Source: Semisulcospira habei
Lineage: Eukaryota; Mollusca; Gastropoda; Semisulcospiridae
Assembly: GCA_036245525.1 (NCBI GenBank)
Contig: BTPG01000005.1
Coordinates: forward strand, 206,634,291-206,698,290
Length of the DNA stretch: 64,000 nucleotides
Reading direction: 5' to 3'
Below the pieces are notes generated by a model. The model searched no databases. It was not told the origin of the DNA and saw nothing but the letters and a program-made list of their open reading frames with translations. Each line of letters starts with the position of its first letter. The stretch's first letter is position 1. Both the position numbers and the translations under genes were made by a program. Shown one piece after another: positions 32,900 through 43,359 of the stretch.

Positions 32900-34500
32900 A
32901 AGGTCCCAGCGATGAATGAGCGAACAGGGCACTGGACGCAGCAGGCCTAAGAGAGAAGTAAGGTCGCCGATGCCCTACAGGGGCCGCGGGCTGTAGCGAA
33001 AGCTTCCACTGCTGCACTCGAGACGCCTCTTGCGGCGAGGGCTTGCGGCACAACTCCAGGCGTGAAGGAGTAGGCGCTCCGGGCACGGGTGGAACAGCGA
33101 TGTCGTGGTTGCTTGAGCATCGTGCGGGAAGCAGCCGTGGGGGGCCCATGGCGAGGCTGAGGAGGTCAGAGGACCAGGACCGGTTCCACGAGAATGGGGA
33201 GAGCCGTAGGACGACCGTATGCACCCCGAAGCTGAGGAGGACCTTGGGAAGGAGGACAGTCCGAGGGTATGGGTACACAAGAGTCCATCCCACGGGATGG
33301 ACAGCGAAGACTGCCCAGGCCAGAGGGTCAGGGACCGGGGAGACAAGGGGAAGCTGGTAACTCCACCGCGGCGAACAGAACGACCAATGGCGTCTCCCAT
33401 CGCGTGCAGATAATCCGAAGGTGTCCTGGCGGACGGCTCCTTCCATGTGTAGCGACTGGCCGTGTTGGGAGCGTGAGACATCCAAGACATTCCGACGGCC
33501 GGGGCTGTGTCGGGCCAGGAAGAAAGGTAGCGGTCCTCGCATCAACGCATCAGACGGCAGAGAAGCAGCACAGGACGGGTGAGCACGGCCCACCCTGTAC
33601 GAGGCAGTACCCCACCAGTGTCGCGTTGACAGAGAAGACGAGCAGTTGTTCCTCCCACGCGATGCGGACTTGCCAGACTGCTTGCAGCTCCAACCCGATG
33701 CTGAGCTTGTCCACAAACTCCGGAGGCCAGGGGCCGGACGTCATGAGGAACCACGGTAGCAGGTGGGATACCCAATCAGCAAGACTTGTATCGACGCCCA
33801 GTGAGAGATGAGAAGGTGGAGCGGTCAGGGGGACTCCCGAAGCAAGCCACGAAGCACCCGTCCAATGCAGGAGGTGGGGGCGGAATAACGGGGACCCGGG
33901 TACCAAGGCGGACAGGTCGCCTGAGGCGAGACGTAAAGGGGCCGGAGGAGCCGCCGAAGCGGCCAGGCGCAGAGACGCGAAAGGACAAGGCGACGCGAAG
34001 TTGCGAGGTCCGACTTGCCTGAGTTGACTAGGAACCCGTGGAGGCCTGGTGCAGATGAACGCGACGAACAAGTCCAGGCTGGCCGTGAAGTCTCCAGGCG
34101 GGACGGCGGCTCTCCGGGCCCCGGAGGAAACCATCCGAAGGAAGGGAGCCGAGAATGACTGGAACAGCGCCAAGAGGACGACGAGGAGGTGCCAACTCTT
34201 CCCGGGACTTTCCAGCGTATCCCCTGGTGTGCGCTGGTAGGCGGCCGTCGGCACGTACACAAAGAGTAGGGAAGGAAGATCACTCCTCTCTAGGACCAGG
34301 GATAGCTCTTTCACTCTGCCTGAAGTGGCGCGCGCTAAGATCACTTGCCCCCACGCCGGGAACTGCCACAGATGGTTGACAAAGCGTGATGTCCAGGCGA
34401 CCCTAGAGCGGGCAGATCCTTCCGACAGTGGAACGGGAGGAGTCGGGAGCGTGGCTGAACCGTGCACGTTGTAGCTGACGTGTCTGCTGGCCGGGCTCAA
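32900..34500 (-). pseudogene. DIRS-like reverse transcriptase/RNase H relic
   Basis: The frame at 33550-34500 ends with VDTSLADWVSHLLPWF, LSIGLELQAVW and VFSVNATLVGYCLVQGG, the RNase H-like block of DIRS polyproteins (the usual SDNATVV has become SVNATLV). The overlapping frame 32655-33716 continues with DPLAWAVFAVHPVGWTLVYP, LLPKVLL and SSDLLSLAMGPPRLLP, the block after RNase H. Frameshifts separate the two. The preceding reverse transcriptase palm is not recognisable. Confidence 0.65.
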
Positions 34501-35165
34501 TGAGGCGGGCGCTCTGCCGGTAACCAGACCCCTCGGAAGAGCCCGCGGGCTTATCGAGGAGAGACAGGTGAGGACGGCCAGTCAACGAGGGACAGCTTGT
34601 GGCCCACTGCTGCAGGCCGGGCTCAGTGAGGCGGGCGCTCTGTCGGCATACAGATCCTCCGGAAGGATCAGCGGGCGTGGCAGCAGGGGCAGTCCTGTGG
34701 TCAGCAGAGCCGGAGGTTATCCGACGAAAGGACGGCCAGTCAACGTGGGACGGCTCGTGGCACACTGCTGCAGGCCGGGCTCAGTGAGGCGGGCGCTCTG
34801 CCGGCATACAGATCCTCCGGAAGGATCAGCAGGCGTGACAGCAGGGGCAGTCCTGCGGTCAGCAGTTCTGGTGGTTACCCGACGAAAGGACGGCCAGTCA
34901 ATGTGGGACGGCGCGTGGCACCCTGCTGCAGGCCGGGCGCTCTGCCGGCATACAAATCCTCCGGAAGGATCAGCGGGCATGGCAGCAGGGGCAGTCCTGT
35001 GGTCAGCAGTTCCGGTGGGTACCCGACGAAGGACGGCCAGTCAACGTGGGACGGCTCGTGGCACACTGCTGCAGGCTGGGCTCAGTGAGGCGGGCGCTCT
35101 GCCGGCATACAGATCCTCCGGAAGGATCAGCGGGCTTGGCAGCAGGGGCAGTCCTGTGGTCAGCA
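34494..35165. repeat. About 155-bp tandem array inside DIRS-like element 3
   Basis: Four to five units, each with GGCTCAGTGAGGCGGGCGCT, CATACAGATCCTCCGGAAGG and GGACGGCCAGTCAACG, beginning near 34494, 34619, 34777, 34930 and 35077. One unit is internally deleted. The array generates long open frames on both strands that are not genes. Confidence 0.88.
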
Positions 35166-35826
35166 TGTGGTCAGCCGGTCCAGCAAGTCCCCGACGAGAG
35201 ATCCGTTCCGTAAGGCCGAGACGGGAAGAAGCGGCTGCTACGTGAGGCGGGAGGGGACGGCCTAAGGGCCGGCCATGAGGCAGCTGGGTGTGGGAGCTCG
35301 CGCTGGTAAGGTTCCAGGTGAGACCACCGTTGCTCCGGTCGGGACGTGCAGAACCCACGAAGGGGGTCCGAGGAGCAGCCGGCACAGGGAAGCACGCCGC
35401 ATGGTCAACCGTCGGCCACAGGGAGACGCCAGACCAGGAGCAAAATCCGCGTAGCGCACTAAATCACATTTCAAATACCAAGAATTTGAAATTCCAAACT
35501 GCAGTAGCCCCTTAACCCCCCGTGAACGAACTGTGTGCCGTGCAGTGTGTGAGCTAATGCGTGTGGCACACGTGCGCGTGTGCGAGGGTCCAGGAAGTAG
35601 CGGCGCTATGAGCCGATCTCCAACCCCGGTAAAAGCGTCTATAAAATGCGATTGTTACTATATGATTATTACTATTAGCTCACTAACGTAGGTGCTGCCA
35701 CACAACCAAGGTATGCTAGGCGACCAAGTGGGTCGCAAACCGCCAAAAACGACCGACGCAGCCGCTACAGGGTCCCCAGGGCCAAGTCATTCTCTCCCTT
35801 CCCTTTAGGGTTTAACGTAAACGTCA

Positions 35827-35855
35827 CCCCCCCCCCCCCCCCCCCCCCCCCCCCC
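35827..35855. repeat. Poly-C tract
   Basis: A near-uninterrupted run of about 29 C. A G-rich counterpart lies near 36081-36098. Confidence 0.95.
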
Positions 35856-36792
35856 GAGGAGATATCAAGGAGGGGACCGAAAGGTTCTGAACCCATTAAG
35901 ACCCAAGCTGGAAACGAACCATGTACCCTTCCCTCGAGAGGTGAACCCTTTTACCCCTGCGCCAACCAGCTCCCCAGCGAAGAAAAGCGCCGGGCGCACA
36001 AAGGTACAATATCAGTAAGCAGCACTAACTTGCTAAGGCGGCGCTCCGCCGGCATACATGGCGGGCCAGATTATATCGCTGGGGGGAGGGGGGGGGGGAG
36101 AGTAAAGAGGGCAATGAATAGCACAAGCAAACCACGCGCCGAAGAACAAAATGGCGCCGAGCCAAGATGCTAACCAGGCGTTAATGACGAGGGCATAAGG
36201 CAGGCCCAGCGTCGGGAGAGCCGTAGAGATAGCCGTAAAACGAGCAGCCGCGAAACGGCTGGCGCCCGGCCGGGGGACCAGTCAAGGGCAGCTACTGCTA
36301 CCTTGCCTCCAAGACGAAGCTGGGACAGGGGCCACCATAACACCGCCACACCACATGGAGGGGAGCGGAGCCGAGCCGGCACAGGCGAAAGGGCGGTAGA
36401 CCAGGCCATGAGGACAGCCAAGCCAGTAACCTGCCAGAAGGCACAGAAGAAAGGCCATGGAGTACACGAGGGTGTACGGAAACGAACGTAGGAAAGAAGA
36501 CCGGTAGAAGTCACCGTCCGAGAGCTAGGCTAAACACGTCTTATCCGCGCGAGCGAAGTAGACTGACTGGTTGGTCTACTACATGACCGGGATCCGGTAG
36601 GGCAGGAATGAGAGACTACTCTCGGCCCCTCGAGGGGTTCCCCGAGTGCCTCCCGGGTTGTGTTGGCACACAACGGATTCTAGGCTAAAATTGAGCAAGT
36701 AAGTAGACACTTCCATAAAGTCATGTCATCGGTAATGTTTTTGAGGAAACAAAAGATTGATTCTGATAGTTCAAAAGTGATGCCAGAATTCT

Positions 36793-37576
36793 CAGAGATG
36801 CCAACCCCTTTCACTACTGACCTTACCATTTTCAGCATTTGACTATTTTGACAGGAAGAAACAAAATTTGACAGGACAATTTCGCGTGAACATAAAACTC
36901 GGTCATTCAAGGTTAAAGTTCTGTCTTTTAATGCTGCGCTAATGGGCATGTTGTGCTCGATAAGAAAATATGCAAACATCTCTGCCTGGATTGTTGAGCT
37001 TCCAGATGTTTCAGGTTTGCTTGAAGTAAAAAAAATTGTCATTTTCTTTTGCTTTTGTTTGCGCAGCACTTTTCTCTTTGTGTTGAGTTGTTGCACAATG
37101 CCTAGTGACATCGTCTAATCCACCATGACAGATTTTGAAATCTAATTCACATGTAACACAGCGAGCATGTCCTTGTGACACTTTGGACAGGGTTATGCAT
37201 GGAGAATCTTTGGAATAACGTTGCAAAAACTTCTGCTGATACACTGTTTTCTCTTTTTTCACCTCAGTATAGCCGCTGCAATCAGCACTTTTAGGTTTTA
37301 AAGATTCACTTTTGTCACCCATGCTTACAGTGTAAAACAGCGAAATCCCAAGAACTACTGAACTGAACTCACACTATTTTCAATCAGGTATTTATCTCGA
37401 GGGAAACGCAATGGCTCGGCGGTATAAGAGCAGCAAAGTCAGCGAGAAATTGGTAACTTTTAGCGGACAATTTCAGCACTTTTTTCACTGGAAGATAATT
37501 TATTTGGCCATAAAATATTAAGAAATTAATTTTGGCATAAGAAAATACGGCGAAATCAGAAGAATTGGCGTCTCTG
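36793..37576 (-). mobile_element. Short hAT element (784 bp) with a BED-type finger remnant
   Basis: Inverted ends CAGAGATGCCAA and TTGGCGTCTCTG. Flanks AATTCT (36787-36792) and AATTGT (37577-37582) are a 6-bp duplication with one change. It sits in the right half of the F5 hairpin already split by DIRS-like element 3. Confidence 0.78.
36840..37322 (-). pseudogene. hAT transposase N-terminus (BED-type zinc finger), frameshifted
   Basis: Starts MGDKSESLKPKSADC and contains ARCVTCELDFKICHGGLDDV then TRHCATTQHK, a C-x2-C...H-x4/5-H BED-like finger typical of hAT proteins. A frameshift at an A/T homopolymer near 37035 moves the reading into IQAEMFAYFLIEHNMPISAA, the next conserved hAT block. The catalytic domain is absent. 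Confidence 0.8.
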
Positions 37577-37716
37577 AATTGTGGCACCAACCTTGAACTG
37601 AAACAGTTGTTAATTCAGCCTCAGGATATAACGGGTTAACAGTCCTCTCACTGCCAGCAAGACCACAGGATCAGTAACTGGTGGTCACCTATAACAAGTT
37701 CTCCTTTTCATAACAA

Positions 37717-37846
37717 TTAACCCATTTAGCCCTGACGCACTACAGCAAGAGATGGGTTGACCATGATAATTCAAGAGTAGTGACAGATTAGCTTGGCACT
37801 TGTCTCGAAAATTTGGGAAATATGTGCGTTGGGCTCAATGAGTTAA
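37717..37846. repeat. F1 hairpin element, half deleted
   Basis: TTAACCCATTTAGCCC on the left and GGCTCAATGAGTTAA on the right. Only the left stem arm (GACAGATTAGCTTGGC) survives. A worn F2-like copy follows at about 37920-38040. Confidence 0.7.
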
Positions 37847-38432
37847 TGTGCACCCAAATGTCAAAGTTCTACAATTTGATAGTAGTCCTCTGAAGACTGC
37901 ATAACATTTTACTTTTAGTGAGCAGATCGAACATGACAGTTCAATGGTGGTGCCAAATAGCTTGGCACCAATAGGTGCTAAGCAATTTTTGCATAACCTT
38001 TAAATTAAACTATGTGTACCGTGATCGATCCATATCTTGTTGTAGTGTATCTGCATGGGTACCACCCTTGAACTGCATGCATCATGGCTGATATATTTTT
38101 TCAATTTGGCCTTTGAAAGGGATCAACCCTACGTTTTCCCATCAACATGTATATATCTTATCAGGCTCTTGAAATGTAATGTTTATTATTTCAGTATTGT
38201 GTCAGTGTGCATTTGGACCTATGAATGATTGCATTTTTGTATGTTGTTGGTACCTTAGTAAATTAACTTAGTTAATTTCAATTAGTTAGCTTATCTAGAT
38301 GTAAAGCGCTCTGAGCCTTTCATTGTGGGGATATTGCGCGATAGGAGTTATTATTATTATTGATCCACATATCTTGATACAGTCTCTCTGTTGAATGGGC
38401 TCAGGTGACTAACAAGATAAAGTTGTACTAAC

Positions 38433-38560
38433 CTTGTACAGTGTCTTGAAGAAAACCGGATTGAAGACAGGGAGTGCCAGCTTAATATGCCCCATGTGGC
38501 CTGGGCAGTATTTGGACGACTGCCCACACGTATCACACAATTCATCATGCCGACTGGGAC
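38433..38560 (-). CDS. POLR1A: POLR1A exon 2: N-terminal zinc-binding segment
   Basis: 128 nt reading PSRHDELCDTCGQSSKYCPG then HMGHIKLALPVFNPVFFKTL. CDTC....CPGHMGHI is the invariant zinc-binding signature at the start of the largest polymerase subunit. Acceptor CTTGCAG/GTCCCA, donor TACAAG/GTTAGT. The published-style ORF frame covering this exon is a different one, so the exon is easy to miss. Confidence 0.95.
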
Positions 38561-38938
38561 CTGCAAGGAAATCACAAACTTAGGGACACTTTTGGGAGAT
38601 GGACAGGCAATGAGAATAGCCAAGCACATCAGGCAATACTTTTTGAGATATCATTGTCCATGCCCACTCCAGACTCTACTCTAGAGGCAGCAGACACTAC
38701 TCTAGAGACAGCAATCTGGCACATCCAGTGAGTGTAAAACAATGTTTGGCACATTCTCAACATCAAACAAACGATGATCATCTCAGCCCAAACAATAACC
38801 CAGTAAGTGAAAAAGACACAGGGCTGACAACAGGCACAACTAGCCTGCGCAGTTGTCCAGGGGCCAATGGAGGGTGATGCAGACCTGAGGATTTTTTTAA
38901 AATCATTTAGCATTTAAAATAATAAAAGTATTTCACAC

Positions 38939-39098
38939 CAAAGGCAGGATCGTAAAGTCCCCCAATAGTTGGCAGCTGCAGACTGTCGAACAGCTGTGGG
39001 TTCGTTATCTCCACAACACTAAGTGCTAGGATCTCGCTCTGGCTGTACACGCGAAAACCAAGCTGTGAAAGATGGCTGGTAATCACTTGCTGCTCCAT
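38939..39098 (-). CDS. POLR1A: POLR1A exon 1 with start codon
   Basis: Starts MEQQVITSHLSQLGFRVYSQ and contains EITNPQLFDSLQLPTIGGLY then DPAFG, matching the N-terminal ITNP..D..G.P..GGLYDP block of Pol I largest subunits. The ATG has a good context (AACCATGG). The donor CTTTG/GTGTGA leaves one nucleotide, which completes a Gly codon with exon 2. Confidence 0.93.
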
Positions 39099-40174
39099 GG
39101 TTCTACCTGAAATAATAGAATAACCATAAAAGTACTTCTCTCGTATTATTTTTGCATCATTTAGGCTGCTGGGACATATCCGGTTAAAAACTACATAAAC
39201 TTTAGCTGCCTGCGTGTACTAGGGCAATGTTGTTCCTCTGGTGTATGGTTTATTATGCTTAGTAAAAGGAACTGTTCTGCTCGTGTATTTACTCAAAGTT
39301 GTAAGCCGATACAAAAACTATAGGGTATTTGTCTCCGACTACGGGGGAAACTAAAACCTCCAACGTGCTTGCGTTTGTAAGGCTAGTGTGTATGCGACAA
39401 GATTGACACGCGTATGGCATATTATCGTCAACAATAGAATAAAGCAATAATATCACTCAAATGGCAGCATAGAGTTGTCAAATATAACGTTCAGGGAATC
39501 ACCTTACACTTTGCTACTAACGGCGATTTAGACAAAAGAAGTGGTTGTTTTGGTCAGAAACCTCGCGCACATGTTTGGCTGAAGCTACCTAGTAAAATGC
39601 ATTCCGAGCCGTTTCGGAATATGTCTGCAAGTTGGAAACTTCGCGCTCGCACGTGTGTGTAATGATTCATCTACCGGTTCTTTTATTGTGTATCTTAGCC
39701 ACATTGGCACATTCTGACCATCCATTGATTTCTTTGTTCACTTCCACATAAATTATGATAGTGGCAGTGGGCAAGTCCGCTTAGGGCCGCCGGCGGACTT
39801 GCCGCCGGGGAGTTAGGCGGCGTACCGCGGCCACGCCGCACCACAGTCTCGGGCAGATGGGGCTCGTACGGGATAACACGGCAGCCCATCTAGGAGGGAA
39901 AACGCTGATTCAAAACCTCCGCTACTGCCTTGTGGTCATACCCCGACTCATGGAAAACTGAAGGCTTCAGGAGTAGTGGAAAAATCCGGGCCCGGCTCGC
40001 GTCCGCGGCAGCCCGGCCGTTGCCGCATCAGTGGCACAACTTCGTTCTGGCAGCTCGAGTCCTGCGACGGTGCCGGTGCTAAACTGTAATTGCTCTGCCG
40101 TTCCTTTTGCCGGATCCATCAGCGTCGTGGCCGAGGGGTTGGGGGGGTAGGGGGGTAGGGGTGGGTGGGGACGT
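39099..40174. other. POLR1A upstream region
   Basis: Presumed 5' UTR and promoter. No long ORF. GC rises after about 39770, with a perfect GC-rich hairpin at 39770-39803. No TATA box or initiator can be assigned with confidence. Confidence 0.45.
39770..39803. repeat. GC-rich 34-bp hairpin
   Basis: GGCAAGTCCGC pairs perfectly with GCGGACTTGCC. The loop itself contains complementary GGC/GCC. Confidence 0.8.
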
Positions 40175-42245
40175 GCTGCATGGGCAACAGGCCACGGTAC
40201 ACTGCCGTTTCCGTATCGCTGTCCAGTCTCTTAGCCATGTCAGTCCCAGGCATCCCCTAATATTTCAATCCCCTAAAAAACACTACCGCCCACCAGCAGC
40301 ACATTTGCCATGCACAAAATAGCAATAAAAGCAGCACATCACCCGTCTCATTTCTTGGCTACAGGAGTGGGTTGCATGTAGCGTGCTTAAATATAGTGTG
40401 TTAAGCTCGCTGACTTAAGGTCTTTCTTGCTTAGTAAAGCTCTTGCTTAGTGCGCGAGTGTTTTCTGTTGCATGGAGCGACTTAGCAATGTGCGTAGCTC
40501 CGAACGAGTTCTTAGCGAGCGGGGATAGGTTATTTATAGCTTATGGTGGGGTTCTCCCCTACGTCATCATAGATTGTAGAAATCGGCCAATAAAAACGCA
40601 CGGTTTTCGCTTCTTCTGACCTAACGGAAACGAAGTAGACAAAACGCCGGTGAAATGGCGGCGATGGAAAACAAGAAGTCAAGAGAGAAAGAATGCCAAA
40701 TTTTTCGTGCAGGCAACCCTGCTTGTCAGTCTAATGTAGACGTACATTAGTTAATGAGTACCGTGTAGGCTCCCATAGTATGAGGATCTATGTCTCAAGT
40801 CTAATGTAGATGTACATTAGTTAAGGACTACCGTGTAGTAGGCTCCCATAGTATGAGGATCTATGTTTCTCTGACAACGGCTGGTGTTGGGTTATACCCA
40901 TCGGTGTGCAGGGTCAGTCGAATCAGTTATGCAGACTCCTCACCGATAATTCCCAGATGTCCGTGAGATGAGGCTGGGTGGGGGGTCCGTGCGTTCCCAC
41001 GTACATTTCGTGTTCCTCCTTCTCTATCCTAGATGGAAGGCTGTTTCTGCCACAAGGTTTAAGAGAGTGAATTCACATTTCCGTTCTCGCCTTAACACGG
41101 CAGCTAAGAACTCTTCCTCAGCTAAGCACGCCGCTACGCACGGGGGGGACCGTCCTTAGAATTAAGCACGCCACTAAGCTCGCTCCAGCAGATAAGCACG
41201 CTCATGCAACGCACATTTTCAGCTAAGCTTGTGAACTTAGCGCTAAGCAAGAAATTTGCGCGCTAAGCAAGCATATGCAACCCACCCCTGATTCCTTACC
41301 AACCCCACACCCAAGCACAGCTGAAATCAGCGTGCCCGGCCCTCAAATCACTACGTCAACGGCAACTCAACATAGGTCCACATATCTCTACTGAATAAGC
41401 TCAGGATGGTATGAATCAAAGCACCAAACATGTGGAGATCTCCTCTCATCTGACCAGAAATTTCCAGCAGTTTCAACATTCAGCCCTACTACAAATTTTC
41501 AAACAAGGCAAAAATTATTTTTTTTTTTACACGGTCCGCCTTGCACTGCCTGAACCGGCCAAATTTGACTATGTAATATGACCAACAGCCCGTCCTACAT
41601 AGTACCGGAACGCCGCACTGCGGCGGCAACAGTTTTCAAAAGCCGTGACCGACTACAAAACTGAACACATCAGTGAAGTTTATGTGATGCACAAAACATT
41701 AAAAAGAACACACGTTCCGAACGAGAAGCCCGTCCATTTAACTATGTTGCAAAAGAGTGTACGTGTTTTAATGGCCTAAAACGCGAGTCAGGCAGTGCAA
41801 GGACCGGTGTTTTTAAAAATAATTTTTGCCTTGTTCAAAAATTTGTAGTAGGGCTGAATGTTGGAATTTGCTGGAAATGTCCGGTTAGCTGAGAGGAGAC
41901 ATGTTTGGTGCTTTGATTCATGCCATCCTGAGCTTATCCACTGGAGAATTGTGGGCCTATGTTGAGTTGCCGTTGACGTAGTGATTTGAGGAGCACGCCG
42001 ATTTCAGCTGTGCTTGGGTGTGGGGTTGGTAAGGAACCAGTTTCATAGCCAAGAAATGAGACGGGTGATGTGCTGGTTTTTTTTTTTTTTTTTTTTTTTT
42101 TATTTTGTGCATGGCAAATGTGCAGCTGGTGGGCGGTAGTGTTTTTTAGGGAATTGAAAAATTAGGGGATGACTGGGACTGACTAAGGCTAAGAGACTGA
42201 ACAGTACGGAAACGGCACTGTAGTCCGTGACCTGCACTGCCTGTG
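40175..42245. mobile_element. Large fold-back element with about 0.5-kb arms
   Basis: The left arm (40175-41575, interrupted) and right arm (41783-42245) are inverted copies, for example CAGTCTCTTAGCCATGTCAG against the complement of CTGACTAAGGCTAAGAGACT, and GCCTTGCACTGCCTG against CAGGCAGTGCAAGG. The loop 41576-41782 is unique. No coding capacity is seen. The arms are diverged by small changes, so the element is not recent. Confidence 0.75.
40362..41290. mobile_element. hAT-like MITE nested in the fold-back arm
   Basis: Inverted ends CAGGAGTGGGTTGCAT and CAGGGGTGGGTTGCAT (complement), 929 bp. The fold-back arm sequence resumes exactly on either side (TTTCTTGGCTA and ATTCCTTACCAACC). No clear target duplication. 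An internal 80-bp direct repeat lies at 40726-40865. Confidence 0.7.
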
Positions 42246-43075
42246 CGCGCAGAGTCCACCGAAAACAAACTCGCTCAGAAGTAAACTTGACGAAACTTAT
42301 GATTAAACTCGAGTTGAATTGTTAATGTAGTATATACACATCAAGTTCTATCACCTTACAACTTCATCAGTCGTCTCGTATCGTCAATCGTATTTAAGAT
42401 AAGATAGTTTATTGCCATATGTTTCCATGTACGGCAAAACAATAAAAACATTGAAATTTGTCAGTCTTGATGTCAGTTACTAACACACACACACATGCAG
42501 ACAAAAGCGTCAGAGTGGGTTACCTACCATTTTATGTCAAAATGGGTTCCCATATTTCTATTTATTCTAGGGCTCTGGAATTGATGCGAATGTTTAGAAC
42601 TCACCTTATAACTAAGCTCTATAACTTAAAATAAAATAGACATTTTCTAGAAACAGAGCCACTAGATGGGAAAAAAAAATGGGTTTCTACCAATAATGTG
42701 GGTGCCTCTCACACACAAAAACTGGCATTACAGTCAAAATGGGTGTCTTCACAACAGTAGGCATCTGTAATAAGGTCAAGTTCATGGAATACTTTTTCAC
42801 ATTAATTTTTTTTCCAACTTAATGTGTATGTGTGCTTTAACATTTTTAACATTGTATGGTGCAAAATTCAATAAACACTGGCCCGTAAACTTTCGATTAT
42901 GATTTTTACAGAGGAAATCTTTTAAACATTGCTGCGTTTTGTCCTTCTGAAGCAAAACAGTTTATCATGGCATTGATGTGAGAATCAACATAATGTATTC
43001 TGGAAATTAAAAGACTTTTTTTGGTTTTGGGTACTCTGGACTTTCAGACAAACAGCAACAGAGCATTTTGAATAA
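42246..43075. other. Intergenic, no gene recognised
   Basis: AT-rich sequence with an A/C-rich simple tract near 42483. No ORF of interest and no element ends identified. Confidence 0.5.
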
Positions 43076-43310
43076 TAACCCTTATCATTCGGAATACACC
43101 AGTGTGTGCAACAAGTGTGACTGAAATAGTCCAAGGGTTAGTGCCAGAATAGCTTGGTGCCTCTAGGCGCCAAGCTATTGTGGCACCACCCTTGAACTAA
43201 AGCCATTGGTCTATGTCCTCATCTGTAAGTACTGTAATGTAGCTTGCATAGAATTATGGCAGTGAACAAATTTGAAGCTTTTAGCCTCAGTATGATGCGG
43301 GTCAAAAAGT
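43076..43310. repeat. F5 hairpin element
   Basis: Left end TAACCCTTATCATTCGGAAT. The stem 43127-43199 closes on a TCTA loop with one arm changed to CTTGGTGCC. Confidence 0.8.
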
Positions 43311-43359
43311 GTGGAAAAATATGAAAGATAGAAAAAGACCCAGACGAAGAAACTAACAC

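Larger units (their letters stand above)
28538..36753 (-). mobile_element. DIRS-like retroelement 3 with polymerase relics (8.2 kb including a LINE)
   Basis: Left end ATTCATTTTTCTCTAAAAGG, right end GTTTTTGAGGAAACAAA. The inverted repeats share ACAACCCGGGAGGCACTTGG (one mismatch). The internal complementary region is at 28796-28893. In minus-strand order it holds a Gag-like Cys remnant (35300-35395), a 155-bp tandem array, an RNase H-like relic (33550-34500), the post-RNase H segment (32900-33716), a LINE (30183-32888) and a recombinase-like relic (29379-29833). That is the DIRS gene order. It split an F5 hairpin whose halves lie at about 28510-28537 and 36754-36792. Confidence 0.78.

Noticed and set aside
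34568..35245. 225-codon plus-strand ORF with repeated CRPGSVRRALCRHTDPPEG-like units
   Set aside because: It is the translation of the 155-bp tandem array, whose length is near a multiple of three. No homologous protein pattern was recognised.
39770..40080. tRNA or other structured RNA gene upstream of POLR1A
   Set aside because: The GC-rich hairpin has no cloverleaf, and no A or B box was found.
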